This document shows, in pieces, positions 41,701 to 47,858 of a stretch of DNA of 64,000 nucleotides. A model generated the notes under the pieces. It was not told where the DNA came from, did not search any database, and saw only the letters and a program-made list of their open reading frames with translations. The DNA is taken from the NCBI GenBank assembly GCA_003477405.1, contig QUDE01000005.1, forward strand, positions 1 to 64,000, in the 5' to 3' direction. Position numbers and translations under genes: made by a program. This DNA comes from Ruminococcaceae bacterium AM07-15 (GTDB taxonomy: Bacteria > Bacillota > Clostridia > Oscillospirales > Butyricicoccaceae). The first letter of the stretch is position 1, and the number at the start of each line of letters is the position of its first letter.

Positions 41701-44141
41701 TCGTAGATTTGTTCTTTTTTTCCTGCGGTAAGTGGGCCTCTTTGCATGACACGCTCAACAAGCAGATCTTCCGTACTCTTTTCCAAGGACAGAAGGGAGA
41801 GCTGCTCCGGCTGTTCTTCTTCCACGACCGGAACAGCTTCGGCAGCCGGGCGCAAATCCACATCGACTTCTTCATCGTTGACCATCATAGAGGCCCGCAC
41901 CGGCTCATAGCCTTGGCTGCGGATATTGTTCAGCCAGGTGGCAAAGAAACTGTTGAACCCGTTGATTGCTTTCTCGTATGCGGGGTCGTCGGGATCAGCC
42001 TCGTTATATACACCAATGCCGCTGTTCTCATAACTGAAAGCTCGAAGTGTCCCAGCCTCTTTGTCGATTTGGAAGTCCATATAAGGGTCATACATCCGGT
42101 CGCCGTTCTGCATATAGTAATGCTCCATGCAGTAATGGGAACCGTATTTATGGTGAATGACCAGAGGATAGTAGGCTTCTCCGGCCTCCAGCCGCAGATA
42201 CTCATATTGACCGGACACAATCTCCGGGAACAACTCTTGAAAGCGGCGGAAATTCTTGTGCGCCGTCGTGTTTCCCTTGACGGGCGGCGGTGCAGGCTGC
42301 TCCGCTGTATCTGTGGGGAGAGCCGTTTCGGGGGCCTCCACAATAGCATGGGGATTCTCGTCAGGAACGGATGCAGGCTCGTCACCGGCTGCTGGTGTGT
42401 CGTTTTCCATTTGAACAATCGCCGGTGGCTTGACCGGTTCCACTACGGTTTCTCCGGCTTCATAGGCAACAGAATCCAGGACATAATCGAAATCCGCTTC
42501 TCCGATGGTCATTTGCCGGTGAGGACCGCCCATTTCATCAACTTCATCAGGGATGTTATAATCCCCGATGGGATCAGGCTGCTCCTCTGCGACAGGATTG
42601 GGATAGTCGCCATCCTCGATCATGGCATCCAGTAAAAACGCCAGCCCGTTCCAGGGAATATAGGTATAGCCTTCATCAAAGAAAAATGAAATGCCATCTT
42701 CACCATGCAACCGGGTACGATAGAGAAGATCGCCCTGATATTCACGGTCGCCATAGGGAGTAAAGAGAGCCGCAATCTGCCGCCCTTTGTCTGACCAGTC
42801 AGGATTGAGCGGCGGTTCTGACAATACGCTGCGAACCGCGCTGTGCAGCTCTGGGGGGTATAGATTGGTGCTGGTCAGGATGTACTCATAATTGCGCCGG
42901 ACTTCTGCATCGGTAAAATGGCGTGTCGGTTGTTCCGCAGGAACAGAAAAAGAGCCGTCCTTTTCAGACGGCTCTCCCACAGGTGCGGCGCTCGGCGCCA
43001 CTTCTGTATTTGGCTGTTCTTCGGTCAGCGGGGAATCAGGACTACGCTCTGGAGTACGGTTTCCTCTGCCATCAGTTTCAGACTGTTCAGGTGTCGCGTC
43101 CGCTCCATGATGTCCTCGGTCTGCGGAAGCGGCTCCTGCTGGAGCATTTGCTGCGTCAGGGCTTCGATCTTCTCGGTCGCCTCGTTCTGTACCCGGTGCA
43201 TGATCTCCATCAGACTGCCATCCATTTTCAAAGTCGTAAATCGCTCCGGGTGATTCTCTCTGAGGTATTCCAGGGCCATCCGGCCGTACCTGCCCAGAGG
43301 TTGATCTGCTTCGCTGCTGTTGGAGATTTGCAGATCGGGAAGCATCATCCCGTCCTGCTCCCTGTATTTCAGATTGATATTCGGTTTGCTCATGTTGTGC
43401 CATCCTTTCGCGATTGATAATCTTGATGTTCCGTTCTACTTCTAACAGGATACCTTTGGAAAGGGCGGTTACTGCCGTACCCAGATGTGCAACCAGCGGG
43501 AGTGTATTAAAATGGCTGACCGTCGCCATGCCGTCACTCAACTGGATTTCTTCATCCGGCAGGTGACACTTTTTGCCGATGAAATAAGAAATGCTGTCGG
43601 TCAAAAGCTGGATGTATTGGGCTTCAAAACCACCGGCCGGGATCTCGGTGAACAAATGGCCTTTGGTTTCCTGCTTGAGTTCCTGCAAAAAGTGGTTGTA
43701 ATTCTCTGCGACAGATTCGCTTGCCATCGCATACAGTGCTTGGGAAAAATCCTGCTTGGGGAAACCGTGTGCATACGACAGGCGCTCGGTCAGGGCCTTT
43801 TTCATTTCATCGGAAAGCTGCCAGTCCGTAGGATGAATCTCTTTGCCAGTAGTTTGGCTTACATCAAAGAGATAGTCAAGAGTGAGTTTGGCATTCCGGT
43901 AGACGCAAACGGCAACGCCCTTTGCACGGGGAATCAAATTTCTGCCTATGGCTGCCCATTGCTTTCGTGTTGCCAGAATCGAAACATCCTCGTCCTGTGC
44001 GTACACAAGAAGTATGTTGTCAAAACTGTGCTTATGGAACTGCGATGCAAATGCCAGATAATCCCGCCAGTTGTGTTCATTTCGGACGATATAGGGAGCC
44101 ATGACTTCATATATCGTCCGCAGGCGTTCATCATTTCTCAA
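35697..44141 (-). CDS. Giant ArdC-like/GNAT/adenine methylase/SNF2 helicase protein
   Basis: A 2,814-residue protein. Residues about 1-250 resemble the ArdC N-terminal domain (FASQFHKHSFDNILLVYAQ, LDYLFDVSQTTG). A 150-residue disordered linker and several small modules follow. A GNAT-like segment (DYRRQGIATQMLRYL) lies near 1040-1080. An N6-adenine methyltransferase has LDPGMGTGNF near 1308 and NIPF near 1371. A SNF2/DEAD helicase has HEVGAGKTA near 2006, VDEAHFF near 2165 and a C-terminal lobe with PWKPSDITQRNGRGVRQG near 2490. It likely protects and remodels DNA entering a recipient. The start is TTG after GGAGG. It ends ACASAEV and lacks the LEL tail. Confidence 0.88.
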   Translation of the reverse strand: MRNDERLRTIYEVMAPYIVRNEHNWRDYLAFASQFHKHSFDNILLVYAQDEDVSILATRKQWAAIGRNLIPRAKGVAVCVYRNAKLTLDYLFDVSQTTGKEIHPTDWQLSDEMKKALTERLSYAHGFPKQDFSQALYAMASESVAENYNHFLQELKQETKGHLFTEIPAGGFEAQYIQLLTDSISYFIGKKCHLPDEEIQLSDGMATVSHFNTLPLVAHLGTAVTALSKGILLEVERNIKIINRERMAQHEQTEYQSEIQGAGRDDASRSANLQQQRSRSTSGQVRPDGPGIPQRESPGAIYDFENGWQSDGDHAPGTERGDREDRSPDAANAPAGAASADRGHHGADATPEQSETDGRGNRTPERSPDSPLTEEQPNTEVAPSAAPVGEPSEKDGSFSVPAEQPTRHFTDAEVRRNYEYILTSTNLYPPELHSAVRSVLSEPPLNPDWSDKGRQIAALFTPYGDREYQGDLLYRTRLHGEDGISFFFDEGYTYIPWNGLAFLLDAMIEDGDYPNPVAEEQPDPIGDYNIPDEVDEMGGPHRQMTIGEADFDYVLDSVAYEAGETVVEPVKPPAIVQMENDTPAAGDEPASVPDENPHAIVEAPETALPTDTAEQPAPPPVKGNTTAHKNFRRFQELFPEIVSGQYEYLRLEAGEAYYPLVIHHKYGSHYCMEHYYMQNGDRMYDPYMDFQIDKEAGTLRAFSYENSGIGVYNEADPDDPAYEKAINGFNSFFATWLNNIRSQGYEPVRASMMVNDEEVDVDLRPAAEAVPVVEEEQPEQLSLLSLEKSTEDLLVERVMQRGPLTAGKKEQIYEFAQTHPTGSEFTTFLKKLYGYEGFSGDEMGVKYAMFNSEGVTIEWQDEQGETQETKLSWARAAGVVQRLVDEGRYLENPVVSLPEPETDEPLEGETEPYDYSFEYGLLGRLKADCEYFLSEGHQHEKHLWAGSIHAQIAKMRELYDLLPEKPEGITKEIIDDYETRMAPWEHDEAEETQILDEALDAHHGQIDMLMQAVRGELTVGTIRYSIFEGRPHISMIEVLEDYRRQGIATQMLRYLQGQYPNEEIVWGYLTEDGSALYQAVVDEQPNPDYLRVQNDLEDITREFDAYVRRLDGGAILSPQEAADMDDLEDTQYRLEKELEELRPIRAFVRMGDGTAAEAPAVMDEATPTDLAPLREPPAAPQVATHNFRFSEDYDLYPSGAKTKYKNNVMAIKLLKQIELEKRTATPEEQIILARYVGWGGLANAFSSTASGWENEYQELKSLLTDVEYKAAMNSTITAYYTEPDLIRHIYRALERFGFEGGPDRKILDPGMGTGNFYSVLPEQFQGSKLFGVELDSITGRIAKQLYPDADISIMGYEATKFEDNSFDVILGNIPFNSVKIYDRRYNDLNPYIHDYFFIKSLDLAKPGGIIAFITSKGIMDRKDESLREYIARRAEFIGAIRLPNTAFKALAGTDVTADVVFLKKRTQPIELDRTNLPSWIETDLDRSKWIAYNRYFKDNPEMLMGEMVSSRNMYGNEDGTACVAPEDFDLNQHLTQAVDSLYARFTAEPDEEIEADEPEESNTEYEDAPAGTKNFTYVVRNGEIFFCEKDKLIPQPYTGMKAERIKGLCEIRTALLEVINIQSHEYDPVDLQKVQDTLNQVYDRFVAKYGAINSKGNILAFSDDDQFPLLRSIEDERKDKTGWDKSAIFTKATIRPFRQVNHADTAEDALQICLNHKLRVDLPYMSFLTGKAPQELVQELDTRIYLNPQKYYGNPLEGWELAEEYLSGHVRDKLLYARQKAAEEPELFARNVEALEEVQPEPLTPADIEVNMGAIWVPIEYYRQFMYETFQTSGYEKVIEGGDNRHRIDIEYFSYTTTWRVTNKNAEPDSVMVNQTFGTKRKNAYEIFEDCLNMQSTTVRDRQEYINEKGNKSVKYVVNAQETMIARAKQQQIQEAFASWVWKEPERRDRLLRIYNETFNTVRPREFDGSHLVFPGMNTEMKLRKHQLDFAARVIYTGTGLAAHEVGAGKTAALIAAGMYLKNLGAIHKAVFVVPNPLVGQWATEFYRFFPNANLLVSTAEDFTPKNRNRYISKIATGEYDAVILAHSQFEKIPISTERQIAMLERQINDIENAIHEIKSENGENWSVKQMVIFRKNLDERLKKLSAEEKKDDLLTFEQLGVDMMMVDEAHFFKNCFVFTKLRNVAGITTSSSQRAFDMLLKCQYLQETNQGRGVVFATGTPISNSISELFVMQRYLQPQELERFGWSYFDTWIAHFAKKASVLELKPEGGGYRMRDRFVRFYNLPELMAVFREVADIKTADMLDIPGLPAVRTGKAEIVSVEATPAQQAIMADFILRAEAIRTGRVKPEEDNMLKLTGEARLMAIDPRLIRPDADGTGSKLSVCIEDVYQVWKDTAASASTQLVFCDVGTPKAGKFNVYDEIRNVLLAKGVPESEIAFVHDATSEAQRQELFERTRQGKVRILIGSTSKLGTGVNVQNKVISIDHLDCPWKPSDITQRNGRGVRQGNENPEIMIKQFVAKGTFDAYLWQIQEQKLRYITQILTGKHIARSCEDVDETVLSAAQFKAAATDNPMVAQKMELENRVTELKILRGAWSNEQLALEHKVNLTYPSRIREYEQKIERVTQDISLLGQTEGKDFSIVLDGKHYTERPAAVEAFALLYRMISEGRGKDEYEFEIGSYRGFSLFVNFNPFERDIILRGALLYGTDIGNSGQGTITRIENLAERIPNYLEDARRELKETQKQLAVAQQQVGQPFLYEEELSEKVAQLTEINTKLEFESLQESEVILDENGQRSDGEEDWDSERVPACASAEV

Positions 44142-44181
44142 CGGTATCTGACCTCCTTCCTGTATTGGTGATTATGGCCGG

Positions 44182-45222
44182 TTATCCGGCCTCTTGCTCG
44201 GATTCCTGTCCTTTCTGAGCAAAGTAGAGGGCAAGCGCCTCGTCCACAATGCTGTCGAACTCTTTCTGACTGATACTGGCGGTAAAGTATTTCTTGTAAA
44301 TCGCCGGTTTGACCTTGAACGCCGTAGCCGTGGATTTTTTGGGTTTCCGGTTAAACTCGCCGGACAAAATCTGTTCGGTACGCTCCGGGGTCAGCTTTCC
44401 GGTATATTCCCGCAGCAGGACAGCCTTTCCCTCATTGACCTTGTACTCATTTCCCGAAAGTACATCGTCAACCATCTGCTGTTCCTGTTCGGTCAGATAA
44501 GAGAGCTGCACGGCTACTGCAATCGCAAACTCTCCATTGTCAATCCTGATTTTTAGGGTTTCCGACAGTTCGTTGATGCGGAGATAAGTCGCAACAGAAC
44601 GACCTGTAAGGTTATATTCCGCACCCAAAGCCTCTCTGCTTTTCGACTTGTGGAAGTCACTTCCACAAGTTCCGTTTTCCCTGATTTCATCAGGGTTTTC
44701 AAGCCGTTTCAACTCCTCGACAATATCGTTCCGGCGCCCCTGACAGATCATCTTGGAATAGCGCAGAGCCAGCACCGCCGCTTTTTCAGAGGGCAGCATT
44801 TCGGAGAAGGAGCGTTGCAGGACATTGGTTTCGATCACATAAATCCAGGCATCTTCATCGGAAAGATTTTCCTTGACGATACAGGGAAGTTCACGGTTTG
44901 CAATGGCTGCGGCGTTCTGCCGGTTATGACCGGCCAGCATTTCATACTCAAAGCCATCTTCATCCCGTTCAATCTTGCGGATGATGGCGGGATTCAGGAC
45001 CCCATGTTCCGAAATGCTTTCTACCAGATCATTGAGCCGGTCGCCCTCATACAGCCGGAACGGATGGCCTCGGAAAGCACGAATGGCCTGCGGGGGAAGG
45101 GTGATGATGGTGTTCTTGGTCGGCAAGGATACGGAAGGGGTAGGTTCAATAGGGCTTTCTTCTGCGGCATCCAAGCCCAGAAGATCGTCAATGGACTTGA
45201 TGCGCGGATTGATTTTAGGCAT
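44182..45222 (-). CDS. parB: ParB-family partition protein
   Basis: A 346-residue ParB protein: N-terminal ParB/Srx domain (GHPFRLYEGDRLNDLVESI, MLAGHNRQNAA, VIETNVLQRSF), central helix-turn-helix (SREALGAEYNLTGRSVATYL) and a C-terminal region. It binds parS and, with ParA, keeps the excised circle in dividing cells. The ParB N domain also carries CTPase activity in well-studied homologues. ATG 45222 has AAAGGAGG upstream and lies inside the end of parA (8-base overlap). Confidence 0.9.
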   Translation of the reverse strand: MPKINPRIKSIDDLLGLDAAEESPIEPTPSVSLPTKNTIITLPPQAIRAFRGHPFRLYEGDRLNDLVESISEHGVLNPAIIRKIERDEDGFEYEMLAGHNRQNAAAIANRELPCIVKENLSDEDAWIYVIETNVLQRSFSEMLPSEKAAVLALRYSKMICQGRRNDIVEELKRLENPDEIRENGTCGSDFHKSKSREALGAEYNLTGRSVATYLRINELSETLKIRIDNGEFAIAVAVQLSYLTEQEQQMVDDVLSGNEYKVNEGKAVLLREYTGKLTPERTEQILSGEFNRKPKKSTATAFKVKPAIYKKYFTASISQKEFDSIVDEALALYFAQKGQESEQEAG

Positions 45223-45997
45223 TTGCCAGCACCTCCTTTGCAAGTTCCAGATAGGCAAGAGAGGCGGGGTTTGCCTGCTCCAGTTCCATGACGCTCATTC
45301 CGTAGCTGTTTGCGTCCCCCACCTTGACCGTGTAGGGAATCTGACAGTTGAAGATGGGGAGCGATTGGAACGCCTTTGTGACCTGACCGTATGTACGGCG
45401 ATACAGGTTCGTCCGCTTGTTGCATTTGGTGAACAGGATACCGCCGATCTCAATGCTGGGATTTAATTTCCGCTTGATTTTCTTGATGGTGTCCACCAAC
45501 GCCTGTAAACCGGTCAAAGCGAACAGTTCCGGGTCAATCGGGATGATTACCTCGTCGGCAGCCGTTAAAGCGTTGATGGTCAACGAGCCGAGAGAGGGGT
45601 TGGTGTCCACGATAATGTAATCGTAGGACAGCCTCAGAGGGTTCAGCAGAGCAGCCAGGTAGTCATTGCTGTCCGGCGTCATCAGCAGATTTGCCTCCGC
45701 AACGGTGAGAGATCGGCTGGAAGGGATCAAGTCCACAGAGCCGATTTTCTGGATGAACTCGTTGGTATCCGGCAGAGATTCGTCCAGAAGCAGATTGGTG
45801 ATAAGAGTCCCGGTATTATAGGGCGCCTGGGTCGGCAGGACACCGAAACTGGTGGTGAGGTTATACTGAGGGTCAAAGTCAACTACCAAGACCTTCTTGC
45901 CCATCTCGGCCAGCGCGTAGGACAGATTTCGGACCGTGCTGGTCTTGGCTACCCCACCTTTCTGGTTGGCTACAACAATTATTTTCCCGCTTTCCAT
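45215..45997 (-). CDS. parA: ParA-family partition ATPase
   Basis: A 260-residue ParA/Soj ATPase with the deviant Walker A (KGGVAKTST, residues 13-21), VLVVDFDPQ and the switch YIIVDTNPSLG. It partners ParB. ATG 45997 has AGGAGG upstream and overlaps the preceding DNA-binding gene by 19 bases. Presence of partition genes suggests that the circular form replicates for some time. Confidence 0.93.
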   Translation of the reverse strand: MESGKIIVVANQKGGVAKTSTVRNLSYALAEMGKKVLVVDFDPQYNLTTSFGVLPTQAPYNTGTLITNLLLDESLPDTNEFIQKIGSVDLIPSSRSLTVAEANLLMTPDSNDYLAALLNPLRLSYDYIIVDTNPSLGSLTINALTAADEVIIPIDPELFALTGLQALVDTIKKIKRKLNPSIEIGGILFTKCNKRTNLYRRTYGQVTKAFQSLPIFNCQIPYTVKVGDANSYGMSVMELEQANPASLAYLELAKEVLANA

Positions 45998-46554
45998 GAT
46001 AGAAAACCTCCTATATTTTCGTGGAATTTTTGTGATTTCAAGCGTTTGTTCAAGTATGCGTCACTGGCCATAAAGTCGATCAGATTGACCTTCGGGATGA
46101 TAAATGCCGGACCATGTGAAAGAGCTTTTAGCTTTTTCGTTCTGATCCATTTTGCGACCGTAGATGCCGTGGCGCCTGTTAATTCCGCGGCCTCTCTCGT
46201 GGAAACTATGTCGGGAATGTCCCGGAAACTCTCTATGTAGTATTTTCGCAGTTCCTCCGTTGTCACAGATTCGGGAAGCAGGGGCTTGACTGCGTATGTC
46301 CCGCTATATGAGCCGGGGGGAAGTTTGTATTTTTCGGGGTGGATTTCCCTGCGCTCAAGGTAGCGAACTATGTCTTTCATCTTTATGGTGTAATTCCGGG
46401 TCTTTTTCCCACTCTGTACGCAGGGAACCAGACCGGATTGCAGCAGATAACGAGCTGTGCGTTTGCTGATATGACAGATAATGCGGAATTGCTCTTTTTG
46501 GACTGTTTCTGGGTACTGATTCAGCAAATAGCGATACTTGGATACCTGTGCCAC
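45979..46554 (-). CDS. Double helix-turn-helix DNA-binding protein
   Basis: A 191-residue protein with two excisionase/MerR-like helix-turn-helix units: FRIICHISKRTARYLLQSG and VSTREAAELTGATASTVAKW. It is a diverged copy of the protein encoded just upstream. GTG 46554 follows GGAGGCGAGTGAT, which is inside the end of that gene. It may control the parAB operon or act as an excision factor, since it lies next to the attachment site. Confidence 0.72.
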   Translation of the reverse strand: MAQVSKYRYLLNQYPETVQKEQFRIICHISKRTARYLLQSGLVPCVQSGKKTRNYTIKMKDIVRYLERREIHPEKYKLPPGSYSGTYAVKPLLPESVTTEELRKYYIESFRDIPDIVSTREAAELTGATASTVAKWIRTKKLKALSHGPAFIIPKVNLIDFMASDAYLNKRLKSQKFHENIGGFLSWKAGK

Positions 46555-46555
46555 A

Positions 46556-47086
46556 TCACTCGCCTCCTTTTTCCTGCCACAGACGCTCAAATGTATCCAT
46601 CAATTCCTTTTGGAGAGGGGTCTTTCGGCGGATACGGCGGTAATATGGGCTTATCAGAAAGTCCAGCATAAAATCCTTTGGGACGGTGTACTGCTTTCCA
46701 GGCTGGAAAGCCTTCAGAATCCCTGTGCTGATCCACCGCACGATTGCCGAGGACGAAAAGCCTGTAATCTGCTGAATATCCTTTACGGAAAGCAGGTCTG
46801 AGTAGGGAGAGAGGTGTTCGTCATAGAATGTTCTCATAGCACTGATATAGGGACTGTCTGCTTCCTGTCTGCACTCACGCCGATAGAGATAGGCAAGAAT
46901 GTCCGTCAGCTTGATTTTGTGGCTACGGATCAGGTGGTTTTGCTCAATGGTGTAGGGAATCTCACCTTGTTGCTCCAAATTGTAGGCGGTCTTGGGACAG
47001 ATGTGGCAGATCTCGCATAGTTCCCGTTTGGTTACATAGGCGGGATACTTTGCGGCGATGTCGGGATAATACTTAGTCAAATCCAT
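46556..47086 (-). CDS. Double helix-turn-helix DNA-binding protein (paralogue)
   Basis: A 176-residue protein with the same plan as its downstream neighbour: YVTKRELCEICHICPKTAYN and LLSVKDIQQITGFSSSAIVRW are the two helix-turn-helix units. It is the first gene of the ICE inside the attachment site. ATG 47086 has only a weak ribosome site; GTG 47095 is an alternative. A regulator or excisionase role is inferred from the fold and the position. Confidence 0.7.
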   Translation of the reverse strand: MDLTKYYPDIAAKYPAYVTKRELCEICHICPKTAYNLEQQGEIPYTIEQNHLIRSHKIKLTDILAYLYRRECRQEADSPYISAMRTFYDEHLSPYSDLLSVKDIQQITGFSSSAIVRWISTGILKAFQPGKQYTVPKDFMLDFLISPYYRRIRRKTPLQKELMDTFERLWQEKGGE

Positions 47087-47441
47087 GTGCAGCACTCACT
47101 TTCTTGTTCATCTGTCATTGGTAGGTGAGGTACTTCACTGGTGTGTAAAATGTTGACATTTGAAATGAGTTCAAATAAAATCAAGTTGTCTAATCAAAAC
47201 GGTGATTTGCGTTTTCGTGAAATGGTATGGGTGTGAATACCCCCAATCTGGCGTGCAGTTCTATCCTTGTTCTATCCTCCGGTCATAATTCGGGGCAAAA
47301 ACGGGAAGAACTCGGAAAACCCGGTGGGTTCAAATAAAAGCGAAAAACGGAAGCCAAAATCCGCAGTATACCGCAGCTTTTGGGCTTCCGTTGTGTACTT
47401 CCATCTTCGCTTAATTTCCACCAAAAATCACAGGGGGGAAA
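47087..47441. other. Non-coding ICE terminus with repeats
   Basis: No gene is supported in these 355 bases. They hold two direct repeats of GTTCTATCC (47258-47266, 47269-47277), a 12-base direct repeat GTTCAAATAAAA (47169-47180, 47328-47339), the palindrome ATTTGAA-N5-TTCAAAT (47158-47176) and a strong hairpin (47348-47390, CGGAAGCCAAAA with TTTTGGGCTTCCG). The direct repeats could be arm sites for an integrase. No convincing promoter for the leftward genes was found. Confidence 0.5.
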
Positions 47442-47500
47442 TGACTCGAAATCAGTTTGGGAGCAATCCCACGTGGGTTCGAATCCCACCCGCTGCGCCA
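47442..47500 (+). repeat. attR: ICE attachment site: 3' half of tRNA-Ser(CGA)
   Basis: From the anticodon loop CTCGAAA (47445-47451, anticodon CGA) to CCA (47498-47500), the sequence is the 3' half of a serine tRNA: long variable arm TGGGA-GCAA-TCCCA, T-arm GTGGG-TTCGAAT-CCCAC, acceptor CCGCTGC, discriminator G. The 5' half is missing; before the loop the sequence does not form the D-arm or acceptor. This is the duplicated target left at the far end of an ICE; the complete tRNA should be at the other end. Confidence 0.85.
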
Positions 47501-47502
47501 GA

Positions 47503-47532
47503 AAGCCATTCGCTTTTGCGAGTGGCTTTTTT
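47503..47532 (+). terminator. Former tRNA-Ser terminator
   Basis: AAGCCATTCGC pairs with GCGAGTGGCTT across a TTTT loop, followed by a run of T. It lies directly after the CCA end, where the terminator of the original tRNA gene would be, and marks the start of non-ICE DNA. Confidence 0.8.
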
Positions 47533-47570
47533 CATGCCATTTTCGGAGGAAATTGCATCCCGGTTTTCAT

Positions 47571-47599
47571 TTGCTTTTATTATTATAATTCGGTATAAT
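47571..47599 (+). promoter_or_regulatory. Possible promoter for the immunity array
   Basis: TTGCTT (47571-47576), 17-base spacer, TATAAT (47594-47599). The -10 box is perfect, the -35 box weak. The gap 47533-47858 contains nothing else but the leader hairpins. Confidence 0.45.
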
Positions 47600-47733
47600 G
47601 AAAGAACCATCCCACCGTATGACTTGAAAAGAAGCAGCTCATCGTATAAAAAGTATTGCAGCGAATTTTTTGAGAGATGTGTACCAATCCGTTCACAATA
47701 AATTTGATTTCATATAAAAATAAATTTTGTGTG

Positions 47734-47832
47734 GAGAAAAGTCACATCCATGGTAGATGCGGCTTTTCTCTTGCGGCCTTTTTATGCCCTGCGTCAGCCT
47801 GTCACTGGGACAGACTGACGCAGGGCATTTTT
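47734..47832 (+). terminator. Leader hairpins ending in a strong terminator
   Basis: First stem: GAGAAAAG (47734-47741) with CTTTTCTC (47763-47770), followed after nine bases by TTTTT. Second stem: GCCCTGCGTCAG (47786-47797) with CTGACGCAGGGC (47815-47826) plus an inner CTGTC/GACAG stem, then ATTTTT. The second is a strong intrinsic terminator 27 bases before the first gene of the array, so transcription into the array would need readthrough, antitermination or a downstream start. Confidence 0.65.
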
Positions 47833-47858
47833 CTATCTTTGGAAAGGAGCTAGAGTTT

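Larger units (their letters stand above)
1..47500. mobile_element. Integrative conjugative element (one end, about 47.5 kb in view)
   Basis: The block contains a relaxase, coupling protein, VirB4, VirB6, VirB2-like pilin, PrgI, ParA/ParB, primase and many families known mainly from Clostridia ICEs. Nearly all genes are on the minus strand. It ends at a 3' fragment of tRNA-Ser, a usual target of tyrosine-recombinase ICEs. No integrase is seen, so it should lie at the other end, left of position 1. The exact left limit is unknown. Confidence 0.88.

Noticed and set aside
35697-44141. Reading the giant gene as several genes fused by assembly error
   Set aside because: The frame is uninterrupted, codon use is even, and the ArdC-methylase-helicase combination on one chain is known from other Firmicute elements.
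47213-47222. parS-like TTTCGTGAAA near the ParAB operon
   Set aside because: Not a true palindrome and a single copy; a known parS is a perfect 16-bp palindrome.
47267-47701. Plus-strand frame of 144 codons across the attachment site
   Set aside because: It runs through the tRNA fragment and its terminator, has no ribosome site and no family resemblance.
47757-47858. Upstream ATG extending the first array gene by 34 codons
   Set aside because: The extension covers the terminator hairpin, and the internal ATG at 47859 has the proper ribosome site and starts with the zinc-ribbon sequence.
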